The notes beneath the pieces are model-generated. The model had not been told where the DNA came from, did no database searches, and saw nothing but the letters and a program-made list of their open reading frames with translations. Shown here piece after piece: positions 52,793 to 61,064 of a DNA stretch of 64,000 nucleotides (the stretch's first letter is position 1; the number at the start of each line of letters is the position of its first letter). This stretch comes from Planctomycetota bacterium (GTDB lineage Bacteria > Planctomycetota > Phycisphaerae > Phycisphaerales > UBA1924), in assembly GCA_014584315.1 (NCBI GenBank), contig JACTNA010000029.1, positions 62,001-126,000 on the forward strand, read 5' to 3'. A program made the translations under genes and the position numbers.

Positions 52793-55129
52793 ATGTTCAG
52801 CATCACGAAGCGTCGGGCGACCATCGTGCCCATGACCTTCGCGGTCGTTCTGGCCTTGGCGTTCGCCGCGCCGACCGCCGCACAGCACGCGCGGCCGGCA
52901 GCCGACCGCGACACGGCTTCGGTGTCGGGCGGCCCGGCGGCGCACCGCGCCGCCGGCGAGGGCGATGAGGCGGCGGCGCTCGGCCGGCGTGCGATGACCA
53001 TCTCCGGCATCGCCCGATGGCCCGATGGCACGCCGATCGAGAACGCCGTGATCGTCAGTTCCGCCGGCGGCAACGCGGTCAGCGCCCCTGACGGCTCGTT
53101 CACGCTTGCGGTCGATGTGCCGGAAGAGTCCGAATCGCTCGGCATCACGGCGGTGGCGACGATCGGCGGCGTCAACTACACCGCCAGCCGGCTCGTGGAG
53201 TTCTCGCCGGGCGAAGGCAGCATCGACCTCGGGGGCGTGCGGCTGGACCCCGCCGCCGAGTGTGAACCGGCGTGGGTGCCGACGTTTGGCGAAAGGCCGG
53301 GCACGAGCGGAAACGTCTCTGCCCTAGCGGTGTTCGACGACGGCACAGGTCCGGCCCTCTACGCCGGGGGCGGGTTCGCCAGGGCGGGCGGGGTGAGCGC
53401 GAACTACATCGCGAAATGGGACGGCCAGTCGTGGTCAGCGCTCGGCAGCGGGATGAGCGGTGCTACTCCGGAGGTCAATGCGCTGACGGTGTTCGACGAC
53501 GGGTCCGGCCCGGCCCTCTACGCCGGGGGCGTGTTCACCAAGGCGGGCGGGGTGAGTGCGAGCCGCATCGCCAGGTGGGACGGCCAGTCGTGGTCGGCGC
53601 TCGGCAGCGGGATAAGTGGCTCGGTCCTTGCCCTGACGGTGTTCGACGACGGGTCCGGCCCGGCCCTCTACGCCGGCGGCGACTTCACCTTGGCGGGCGG
53701 GGTGACGGTGAACCGCATCGCGAGATGGGACGGCCAATCGTGGTCGGCGCTCGGCAGCGGGATGAGTAGCACGGTCACTGCCCTGACGGTGTTCGACGAC
53801 GGGTCCGGCCCGGCCCTGTACGCGGGCGGCACCTTCTCCACGGCGGGCGGGGTAACGGTGGACTGCATCGCGAAGTGGGACGGCCAGTCGTGGTCGAAAC
53901 TCGGCAGCGGGATGAGCGGTTTTCTTCCAAGGGTCAATGCCCTGACGGTGTTTGACGACGGGTCCGGTCCGGCCCTCTACGCCGGGGGCGGGTTCACCAC
54001 GGCGGGCGGGGTGAGCGCGAGCAGCATCGCGAGATGGGACGGCCAGTCGTGGTCGGCGCTCGGCAGCGGGATGGACGACAGTGTCTATGCGCTGACGGTG
54101 TTCGACGACGGTACAGGCCCGGCCCTCTACGCCGGCGGCGCGTTCACCACGGCGGGCGGGGTGAGCGCGAGCAGCATCGCGAGATGGGACGGGCAGTCGT
54201 GGTCGGCGCTTGGCAGCGGGATGGACGACAGTGTCTATGCCCTGACGGTGTTCGACGACGGGTCCGGCCCGGCCCTCTACGCCGGCGGCAACTTCACCAC
54301 GGCGGGCGGGGAGACGGTGAACTGCATCGCAAAGTGGGACGGGCAGTCGTGGTCTGCGCTCGGCAGCGGGATGGGCGGCTCTAATCCCCGGGTCTATGCG
54401 CTCATGGTGTTCGACGACGGGACCGGCCCAGCCCTCTACGCCGGCGGGTGGTTCACCACGGCGGGCGGGGTAAGCGCGAACCGCATCGCGAGATGGGACG
54501 GCCAGTCGTGGTCCGCGCTCGGCAGCGGGATGAACCACTTCGTCTTTGCCCTGACGGTGTTCGACGACGGGTCCGGCCCGGCCCTCTACGCCGGCGGCAG
54601 CTTCACCACGGCGGGCGGGGTAAGCGCGAACCGCATCGCGAGATGGGACGGCCAAGCCTGGTCGCGCCTCGGCACCGGGATGAATGGCTCGGTCGAAGCC
54701 CTGACGGTGTTCGACGACGGGTCCGGCCCGGCCCTCTACGCCGGCGGGTGGTTCACGACGGCGGGCGGGGTGAGCGCGCGCCGCATCGCGAAATGGGACG
54801 GTCATGCGTGGTCGGCCCTCGGCACCGGGATGAACAACAATGTCTCTGCCCTTGCGGTGTTCGACGACGGGTCCGGCCCGGCCCTCTACGCGGGTGGCGG
54901 CTTCGACGTTTCCCCCGCCGGAGACAGTTACCTCGCCAAGTGGCAGGGGTGCGCGTCCGCCTGCTTCGCCGACTGCAACGGCGACGGGCAGGTCAACTCA
55001 ATCGACTTCGTCTGCTACCTCAACCTCTACGTCGCGGGCGACCCCGCGGCGGACTGCAACGGCGACGGGCAGGTCAACTCGATCGACTTCGTCTGCTACC
55101 TCAACCTCTACGTCACCGGATGCCCGTAG
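52793..55129 (+). CDS. Secreted tandem-repeat propeller protein with variant dockerin
   Basis: A 778-residue exported protein. A signal peptide (VLALAFAAPTAAQ) leads to a carboxypeptidase-regulatory-like domain (~65-145, ISGIARWPDGTPIENAVI). Ten full and one partial repeat of 50 residues (some 53-54) follow, each ALTVFDDGSGPALYAGGxFTTAGG then IARWDGQSWSALGSG. The C-terminus is a divergent dockerin (CNGDGQVNSIDFVCYLNLY twice, ending GCP). The ATG has AAAGGAGAG 8 nt upstream. Repeats are nearly identical at DNA level, so copy number could vary. Likely a surface propeller with unknown ligand. Confidence 0.82.
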   Translation: MFSITKRRATIVPMTFAVVLALAFAAPTAAQHARPAADRDTASVSGGPAAHRAAGEGDEAAALGRRAMTISGIARWPDGTPIENAVIVSSAGGNAVSAPDGSFTLAVDVPEESESLGITAVATIGGVNYTASRLVEFSPGEGSIDLGGVRLDPAAECEPAWVPTFGERPGTSGNVSALAVFDDGTGPALYAGGGFARAGGVSANYIAKWDGQSWSALGSGMSGATPEVNALTVFDDGSGPALYAGGVFTKAGGVSASRIARWDGQSWSALGSGISGSVLALTVFDDGSGPALYAGGDFTLAGGVTVNRIARWDGQSWSALGSGMSSTVTALTVFDDGSGPALYAGGTFSTAGGVTVDCIAKWDGQSWSKLGSGMSGFLPRVNALTVFDDGSGPALYAGGGFTTAGGVSASSIARWDGQSWSALGSGMDDSVYALTVFDDGTGPALYAGGAFTTAGGVSASSIARWDGQSWSALGSGMDDSVYALTVFDDGSGPALYAGGNFTTAGGETVNCIAKWDGQSWSALGSGMGGSNPRVYALMVFDDGTGPALYAGGWFTTAGGVSANRIARWDGQSWSALGSGMNHFVFALTVFDDGSGPALYAGGSFTTAGGVSANRIARWDGQAWSRLGTGMNGSVEALTVFDDGSGPALYAGGWFTTAGGVSARRIAKWDGHAWSALGTGMNNNVSALAVFDDGSGPALYAGGGFDVSPAGDSYLAKWQGCASACFADCNGDGQVNSIDFVCYLNLYVAGDPAADCNGDGQVNSIDFVCYLNLYVTGCP
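53316..54940 (+). repeat. Tandem ~150-bp repeat array within a surface-protein gene
   Basis: Ten units of 150 bp (some 159 bp) plus a partial one. Adjacent units are highly alike at DNA level; two neighbours (about 54030 and 54180) share almost their whole sequence. Homogenisation by recombination is likely. Confidence 0.8.
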
Positions 55130-55166
55130 GACAGCGGGCTGTGCACAGTGGACATGAGGAGGGGGA
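55119..55166 (+). repeat. GTGGACA repeat copy in 3' flank
   Basis: AGGACAGCGGG then a shortened run (GTGCACAGTGGACATGAGGAGGGG) after the stop of the repeat-protein gene; it matches 52380-52436. A run of CCCTCGATCCCTCGATCCC words follows at 55178-55203. Confidence 0.55.
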
Positions 55167-55211
55167 ACGGTCTCGCCATCCCTCGATCCCTCGATCCCTT
55201 CTTCCGCCGTT

Positions 55212-57182
55212 TCAGGCGACCTGGAGCAGTTTCATGGCGGCGGCCACGATGTCCTGGGCGGTCAGGCCGCACTGGGCGAGGATCTGCTCGGGCGTGCGGG
55301 CGCTGCGGGGGATGCGTCGGACGTGGAGTTGCTCGAGGGTGAACGCGTCGCCCGAGGCAACGAGCGCGTCGGCGACGGCGGACCCGATGCCCCCGCCGTA
55401 GTTGTCCTCGAGCGTGATGACGTAGCCGTTGTTGGCGCCGACGATGTCGAGGAGTTTGTCGGCGTCGAAGGGGAGGCTGTAAAGGTCGATGAGGGTGGCG
55501 TTGACGCCGGCCTTGTCGAGCAGGTCGATGGCCTTGTTGGCCTCGTGGACCATGTACCCGGCGGCGCAGAGGACGACGTCGCGTCCCTCGTTGAGCACCT
55601 CGAAACCGCCGAGGTTGAAGACCTGGTCGTCGGAGTAGATGAACTCGGTGTCGGCGCGGAGCGTGCGCATGTAGCACGCGCCCTCGTACTCGGCCATGAC
55701 GCCGGTGAGCGCGTAGGCGGCGTAGGCGTCGGCGGGCTGAAGCACGTAGCAACCGGGGTTGCCCCGGTGGTCGCGCATGGTGGTCCAGGCGCGGAACCAG
55801 GCGACGTCGGGGAGGGCCATCTGGCTCGGGCCGTCGGCGGCGAGCGTGATCCCCGCGTGCGAGCCGACGATCTTCAGGTTCGCGCCCGAGTTGATCGCCA
55901 TCTCGATCTGGTCGTAGGCGCGGGTGACGAACTTGGCGAAGGTGGAGCAGAAGGGGACCTTGCCCGCCGCGGCGAGGCCGACGGCGACGGAGATCATGTT
56001 CTGCTCGGCGATGCGGCACTCGACGAAGCGGTCGGCCAGTTCCGACGACTTGGCAAAGGTCTCGGCGTAGGTCGAGTTGCTCACGTCCGCGTCGAGCACG
56101 ACGACGCGGTCGTTGACGCGCCCGAGGGCGCGGAGCGCGACGCCGTAGGCCTTGCGGGTCGCGAGGCGCCCGGCGTGGAGCACGCTCTCCATGTCCATGC
56201 TGCGCATCGCCTCGGCGAAGGAGGGGAGGTCGCCGAAGCCCTGCTCGCGCGGCGCGGCCTGGGCCGGCGGCTCGATGGTGAAGGCGTCCGACGCCGTGAG
56301 CGCACTGGTGAGTTCGACGCGACGCTCGTCGAGTTCGGCGAGGGCCTTCTGGAGCGCATCGCCCGTCGCGGGCTTGCCGTGCCACCCGCCCCCCTGGACG
56401 CTCGGCGCGCCCCAGCCCTTGACCGTGCGCGCCACCAGCGCCATCGGCGCGGTGTCCGGCTGGGCCGAGCGGGCGATGAACTCGTCGAACGCGGCCTTGA
56501 TCTCCTTGGGCGAGTGGCCGTCGATCGTCTTGACGTGGAACCCGGCCGCCCCGAGTTTCGCGGCCAGCCGCTCGGGGGACTGCTGCTCGGCGACGCGACC
56601 GGCCTGCCCGTAGCCGTTGCAGTTGAAGATGGGCAGCACGTTCGTCAGCCGGCGCTCGGCGATGAAGTCGAGCGCCTCGGCGATCTGGCCCTCGCGGGAC
56701 TCGCCGTCGCCCACGATGCAGTAGATTCGACGGTCGAGCGAGTCGAGGCGTGCGGCCTCGGCGAGTCCGGCGGCGACGCTGAGGCCCTGGCCGAGCGAGC
56801 CGGTGGCCGCGTCGAAGAACGGGAAGCCCTCCATCGGGTTCGGGTGGCCATCCAGCGGCGAGCCGTCCACGCGCAGCGAACTCAGGTCCGCGAGCGTCAG
56901 GCGCTTGCGCGAGGCCGGGTCTCGCCCGACCATGACGCCGAGTTTGGCCGCGGCGGCGTAGACGGCGGGCACGGCGTGGCCCTCGCTGAGCACGAGCCGG
57001 TCGCTGGTGGGGTAGTCGGGGTAGTCCGGGCTCCAGCGCATGGTGTGGAACATGAGCATCGCGACGAGGTGCCCGATGCTCATCGCGGAGGACGGGTGCC
57101 CGCTGCCCGCTTCGGCGGTCATCGTGAGGGAGAGACGGTCCAACTCGATCGCCTGGGCGTGCATCGCGGCTTCGAACGACAT
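55212..57182 (-). CDS. tkt: Transketolase
   Basis: A 656-residue thiamine diphosphate enzyme of the pentose phosphate and Calvin-type sugar pathways; it moves two-carbon units between ketoses and aldoses in the cytosol. AEAGSGHPSSAMS at the start, the GDGESREGQIAEALDF diphosphate/Mg motif (GDG...N form with NCNGYGQ), DGHS and the C-terminal-domain VDPVFCEC-like EQNMISVAVGLAAAGKVPF are present. ATG 57182 has GGAGG 6 nt upstream. It faces dnaN across a 280-base divergent region, and its 3' end meets the last dockerin gene convergently. Confidence 0.93.
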   Translation of the reverse strand: MSFEAAMHAQAIELDRLSLTMTAEAGSGHPSSAMSIGHLVAMLMFHTMRWSPDYPDYPTSDRLVLSEGHAVPAVYAAAAKLGVMVGRDPASRKRLTLADLSSLRVDGSPLDGHPNPMEGFPFFDAATGSLGQGLSVAAGLAEAARLDSLDRRIYCIVGDGESREGQIAEALDFIAERRLTNVLPIFNCNGYGQAGRVAEQQSPERLAAKLGAAGFHVKTIDGHSPKEIKAAFDEFIARSAQPDTAPMALVARTVKGWGAPSVQGGGWHGKPATGDALQKALAELDERRVELTSALTASDAFTIEPPAQAAPREQGFGDLPSFAEAMRSMDMESVLHAGRLATRKAYGVALRALGRVNDRVVVLDADVSNSTYAETFAKSSELADRFVECRIAEQNMISVAVGLAAAGKVPFCSTFAKFVTRAYDQIEMAINSGANLKIVGSHAGITLAADGPSQMALPDVAWFRAWTTMRDHRGNPGCYVLQPADAYAAYALTGVMAEYEGACYMRTLRADTEFIYSDDQVFNLGGFEVLNEGRDVVLCAAGYMVHEANKAIDLLDKAGVNATLIDLYSLPFDADKLLDIVGANNGYVITLEDNYGGGIGSAVADALVASGDAFTLEQLHVRRIPRSARTPEQILAQCGLTAQDIVAAAMKLLQVA

Positions 57183-57328
57183 GGGAGTCCTCCCGCGCCC
57201 GGGGCGCATCGGCGGCCGACTCGTCGGGGGCGCACCCCCGGCGCGGCCCCGGGGACCGGACCCGTCCGACCGTCGGCTGTACCGGTCGCCCCGCGGCCGC
57301 GATGAGCGGCAGAGGTGAGTATCCCCGC

Positions 57329-57358
57329 CCCCGGGCGGGTTGACAACCCCGCCCGGGG
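57329..57358. promoter_or_regulatory. Perfect 11-bp inverted repeat with TTGACA in its loop, upstream of dnaN
   Basis: CCCCGGGCGGG (57329-57339) and its exact complement (57348-57358) flank an 8-base loop TTGACAAC. The loop contains a consensus -35 hexamer, but no -10 lies 17 bases downstream. It could be an operator, a terminator for read-through or a structured leader. A separate TACACT at 57430-57435 is the likelier dnaN -10. Confidence 0.4.
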
Positions 57359-57462
57359 ATTCGGCCCGAGATTTGCAGGCGACCGGGGCCTCACGGGGCA
57401 TGGAGGGCACTCGGGCGATCCGGGCGCGGTACACTCTGGCCCAACACGGAGGAGCCGTTCCC

Positions 57463-58656
57463 ATGAAGGTCACCTGCGATCGCGGAGCGTTGCTGGAGGC
57501 GATCAACCTGGCGTCGAGCGTGGTGGCGACCCGCTCGCCGCGCCCTCAACTGACGTGCATCAAACTGACGGCCGAGCGCAAGGGCAAGGCCGGGACGCTC
57601 ACCCTGGCCGCGACCGACGGGGAGATCTCGATCCGCCTGTCGGTGGCGCAGGTGGACGTGCAGACGCCGGGCGAGGCCCTGCTCCCCGCGGACAAACTCC
57701 GGCAGATCGTCTCCGCCGAGGACAACGAGCCGACGCTCTCGCTGGAGATGGACGAGAACCTCGTCTGCCACATCCGGGGCAACGACGCGCACTTCAAACT
57801 CATCGGCCAGCCCGCCGGCGAGTTCCCGCCCATCACCGAGTTCCGCGCCGCCGTGGCGGGGTCGGGCGGTCGGCCGGCGGCCAAGGCCGTCTTCACGCAC
57901 GACGCCCGCTCGCTCAACGAGTTGATATCGAGGACGCTCTTCGCCACGGCCCGCGAGACCTCGCGCTACGCCATCAACGGCGTGCTGATGGTGCGCGAGG
58001 GGAAGCGGCTGCAGATGGTGGCGACGGACGGGCGTCGGCTCGCGCTGTCGCGGGCGTCGCTCTCGGGGGGCGAGAAGGACGCGCCCGCGGTGCGCTGCAT
58101 CGTCCCGAGCAAGGGGCTTTCGACGCTCCAGAAACTGCTGGGCGGCTCGGACGAGGCGGTGCAGGTGGCGGTGACGGACAACCAGGTGTACTTCAACGTC
58201 GGCGCGCCGGACGCGAAGGACCACGCCGACGGGCGGGCGGTGCTCTCGTCGAACCTCGTCGAGGGGGCGTTCCCCCCCTACGAGGACGTGATCCCGAAGG
58301 ATCAGGACAAGACGGTGGTGGTGGACCGCGATGCGCTCACGTCGGCCGTGCACCGGGCCGCGCTGCTGACGAACGAGGAGTCGCGCGGCGTGCGGATGGC
58401 GTTCGACGCCAAGGGCCGGCAGGCGCACCTCTCGGCGCACGCCAGCGAGGTGGGCGAGGCGAACGTCGAGCTCGCGCTCGTCGAATACAAGGGCGACGAC
58501 ATCGAGATCGGCTTCAACCCCGCGTTCATCACCGATGCGCTGAAGGTGATCGCGGACCCGCAGGTCGTGATCGAGCTGAAGGCGTCGAACAAGCCCGGCC
58601 TGATCAAGTCGGGGCAGGATTTCACCTACGTGGTGATGCCCGTGAACCTGTCGTGA
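57463..58656 (+). CDS. dnaN: DNA polymerase III beta subunit (sliding clamp)
   Basis: A 397-residue clamp that forms a ring dimer on DNA and tethers the replicative polymerase. MKVTCDRGALLEAINLASSVV is the family start; LLPADKLRQIVSA, TRLFATARETSRYAINGVL, TDGRRLALSR and FTYVVMPVNLS mark the three domains and the C-terminus. ATG 57463 has GGAGGAG 8 nt upstream, with TACACT at 57430 as possible -10. dnaA, recF and gyrB, often neighbours, are not in the window. It is convergent with the membrane protein gene beyond it. Confidence 0.94.
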   Translation: MKVTCDRGALLEAINLASSVVATRSPRPQLTCIKLTAERKGKAGTLTLAATDGEISIRLSVAQVDVQTPGEALLPADKLRQIVSAEDNEPTLSLEMDENLVCHIRGNDAHFKLIGQPAGEFPPITEFRAAVAGSGGRPAAKAVFTHDARSLNELISRTLFATARETSRYAINGVLMVREGKRLQMVATDGRRLALSRASLSGGEKDAPAVRCIVPSKGLSTLQKLLGGSDEAVQVAVTDNQVYFNVGAPDAKDHADGRAVLSSNLVEGAFPPYEDVIPKDQDKTVVVDRDALTSAVHRAALLTNEESRGVRMAFDAKGRQAHLSAHASEVGEANVELALVEYKGDDIEIGFNPAFITDALKVIADPQVVIELKASNKPGLIKSGQDFTYVVMPVNLS

Positions 58657-58669
58657 GGCGCGGCGCGGC

Positions 58670-59497
58670 TCAGCCGGGAGGGCGTCCGCTCTGGACGTCC
58701 TGGCCGCGGAGGTAGCGGGTCAGGTCGCGCATGAAGACGGTGATGCGTTCGCGCTGGTGCGCCGTGGCGTGCTCCTCGATGCGCTGGCTCATGAAGGTGA
58801 CCATGCCGCCGGCGTCCTGCGCGGAGACCGCTCCCGAGCGCATGATGCGTTCGTTGCGCCGGGCGTCGCGCTGGCCGCGGGTCACGAGTTCCTCGTCGGA
58901 GCGGCGGTCGATCGAGCCGTCGAACGGCGCGGTGAGGCGTGCCATGCGGACATAGGCGTCGGCGAGGTACTGCTCGCGCTGCTCGGAGGGAACGTTCGTG
59001 TAGTCCTTGGCGGCGAGATCGACGACGTCGAGCATGAGCCGGCTGGCGTTGCGCTCGATCTGCTCGCGGGCCGCGCCCGAGATGCCCGCGAAGAACGCGG
59101 CCATCTCGGCCGAGTCCGACGCGCTCAGGGACTGCATCCGCTCGTACAACTGCCCGATCAGGCGGATGCGCTCCTCGACCGGGAGGCGGTTGAACTCCTC
59201 GGTCAGCAGCGTGAAATCGAAGACGGCGGCGATGCTGCCCGCGGTGTAGTCGGGGACGGGCTTGGGGCGGACCATGAGCCAGGTGCCGACGCCGCCCGAG
59301 GCCACGAGGACCAGGAACGCCGCGCCGATCGCGTTGCGCGCGAGGGGCGAGCGCCACGCGGCGCGGGCGATGGAGCGGAGGCGCGCGTCGAGCGCGTTGA
59401 GGCCCTGGCGTGCGGACCGCCGCTTCGTCGGCGCCCGGAAGTCCACGCCTTCGAGGAGCGAGCCGAAGCCGGGCTTGTTCTGTGTGTCGTCGTTCAT
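58670..59497 (-). CDS. Hypothetical single-pass membrane protein
   Basis: A 275-residue protein of unknown function. The N-terminal ~50 residues are cytosolic and basic (RRSARQGLNALDARLRSIARAAW), one helix (NAIGAAFLVLVASGGVGTWLMV) follows, and the rest is a helical outer region (RLPVEERIRLIGQLYERMQSLSASDSAEM, MRSGAVSAQDAGGMV). ATG 59497 has GAGGAG 11 nt upstream; GTG 59509 is an in-frame alternative. It lies 22 bases after the prepilin-like gene and probably belongs to the same leftward transcript. Confidence 0.65.
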   Translation of the reverse strand: MNDDTQNKPGFGSLLEGVDFRAPTKRRSARQGLNALDARLRSIARAAWRSPLARNAIGAAFLVLVASGGVGTWLMVRPKPVPDYTAGSIAAVFDFTLLTEEFNRLPVEERIRLIGQLYERMQSLSASDSAEMAAFFAGISGAAREQIERNASRLMLDVVDLAAKDYTNVPSEQREQYLADAYVRMARLTAPFDGSIDRRSDEELVTRGQRDARRNERIMRSGAVSAQDAGGMVTFMSQRIEEHATAHQRERITVFMRDLTRYLRGQDVQSGRPPG

Positions 59498-59519
59498 GGC
59501 TGGTTCCACTCCTCGGCGG

Positions 59520-60257
59520 TCATCCGGGGAAGCCGGAAAGTTTGAGGATCATGGCGAGGATCTGCTCGAGGACGGCGGCGGAGGGGTCGCCGGGGTAGAC
59601 GTCCGCGCTGCCGTCGAGGTAGACGGCGTTGCGGCCTTCCTTGCCGCGTTTCGTGTGCCAGTGGTCGCCGTCGATCATGACGGCGAGTTTCTCGCCCTTG
59701 CCGGAGAAGACCTCGTACGTGCGTGAGATCGCGGTCATGGCGGACCAGCGCGAGCCTCCGTCGTCCGGGTTGAGCACGCCGAAGAGTTCGAGCAGGACGT
59801 ACCCGTCGGCGGGGGGGAAGCGGTAGGAGAGGCCGTACGTGCGCCACCAGGGGTCGGGGTTGTCGGCGTCCTCGCCGCCGCGGTCGCTGGGGCAGAGGTA
59901 GGGGTCGGTGACGATCCAGTTGTTGCTGGTGACGTCGTCGGGGTTCTCGCGGCGCGGCCGGGCGGCGTCGATGTACTGCTCGAGGACGTCGAAGAGGGCC
60001 ACGTCGTTCTGGTTGTCGTCCGCGCCGGCGATGGGACGGACGAAGGGGAAGCGGTGGTCGGAATCGCCGAAGTAGTTCTGCATCCCGGTGCCGAGCGATC
60101 GGAGGTTGGTGAGGCACTTGAGTTTGCGGCCTTCGTCGCGCGCCTTGCCCAGCGCGGGGAGGAGCAGGCCGATCAGCAGGGCGACGATCGAGATCACGAC
60201 GAGCAGTTCGATGAGTGTGAACGCGCGTCGGGGGGACTCCGCGTTGCGCCGCTTCAG
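59520..60257 (-). CDS. Prepilin-type N-terminal cleavage/methylation protein (pseudopilin-like)
   Basis: A ~245-residue protein with a type IV pilin-like leader: [35 protein letters not shown]. The GFTLIE-like motif is here RAFTLIE, so a prepilin peptidase could cut before F. The mature part has a cysteine-poor beta region and H-x-G elements typical of planctomycete H-X9-DG proteins (DVYPGDPSA). The only standard start in frame is ATG 60362, which would overlap the upstream gene by 109 bases and make the leader too long. CTG 60257 gives [17 protein letters not shown] and overlaps the upstream stop as CTGA, so it is proposed, with caution. Confidence 0.72.
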   Translation of the reverse strand: MKRRNAESPRRAFTLIELLVVISIVALLIGLLLPALGKARDEGRKLKCLTNLRSLGTGMQNYFGDSDHRFPFVRPIAGADDNQNDVALFDVLEQYIDAARPRRENPDDVTSNNWIVTDPYLCPSDRGGEDADNPDPWWRTYGLSYRFPPADGYVLLELFGVLNPDDGGSRWSAMTAISRTYEVFSGKGEKLAVMIDGDHWHTKRGKEGRNAVYLDGSADVYPGDPSAAVLEQILAMILKLSGFPG

Positions 60258-60883
60258 ACCGGGAGCCGGAGCATCAGGGCGTCGCGCGTCGCCTCGTCCA
60301 CGACGCGCTTGGCGGTCGGCGTCTGGGTGGCGCGGAAGGTGTCGGCGTGTCGCTTGAAGCATGCCCTGAACTCCTCGTCCTCACGCATCGCCGCGTCGAT
60401 GCCACGCGCCACGGACGCCAGCCCCGCCTTGAGCCGCCACGCCCGCGCTGCCGCCCCCAACGCCCCGAGCGCGAGCAGGGCGGGCAATCGAGCCGGCCCC
60501 GGCACCCACGCCGCCACGGCCTGGGACACGGGTCCCGACGGATTGTTGGATTCGGCGATCGCGTGCTCCAGGCTGGAGAGCGCCGCTCGAACCGCCGCGG
60601 CCCCGGCCTCCGACGCCGCCTGCCGAGCCGTCGCCGACTCGCGGAACGGGTCGCCCTCGGGGAGCGATTCGCTCCGCCGCGACCACTCGGCCGCGTCCGT
60701 CTCCAGCGTGCGTTGCAGCGTGGCGGCCTCGGCCCGCACTCGCTCCACGTCCTCGGGCACCACGCACGCGCAGAGCGCGAGCGAGGCCCCCGCCAGAGCC
60801 GTCGCCACCGCGAGCGGGCGTGCAACGCCTTGCAGCCACCGAAACCTCCGACCCGACCCCGAACCACCGAACAGACCGGCCAT
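60254..60883 (-). CDS. Hypothetical membrane/lipoprotein-like protein
   Basis: Predicted 209-residue protein of unknown function. A hydrophobic segment (residues ~20-40: [21 protein letters not shown]) ends in cysteines that could be a lipobox. A helical region ([24 protein letters not shown]) and a second hydrophobic stretch ([19 protein letters not shown]) follow. ATG 60883 has a G-rich site ~7 nt upstream; ATG 60925 is an alternative. Its stop overlaps the presumed CTG start of the pseudopilin gene, so the two appear coupled. The 180 bases upstream hold no gene. Confidence 0.6.
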   Translation of the reverse strand: MAGLFGGSGSGRRFRWLQGVARPLAVATALAGASLALCACVVPEDVERVRAEAATLQRTLETDAAEWSRRSESLPEGDPFRESATARQAASEAGAAAVRAALSSLEHAIAESNNPSGPVSQAVAAWVPGPARLPALLALGALGAAARAWRLKAGLASVARGIDAAMREDEEFRACFKRHADTFRATQTPTAKRVVDEATRDALMLRLPV

Positions 60884-61064
60884 GACGGCCCCCTTTCCTA
60901 CCCGGAAAAGCCCGCCGGGCTGCATCGGGGCGTCCGGAAGTCGCCCCGGCCCGGGGGGAAAGGGGGAGTCGTGCGTCGGTCGGATTGTCGCAGGTCGTGC
61001 GGGGTGAGGGAAGAGGGAATCGCCTGATGACCGCGAAACGGCGCACGCGGCCGCGCGGTGGGGG

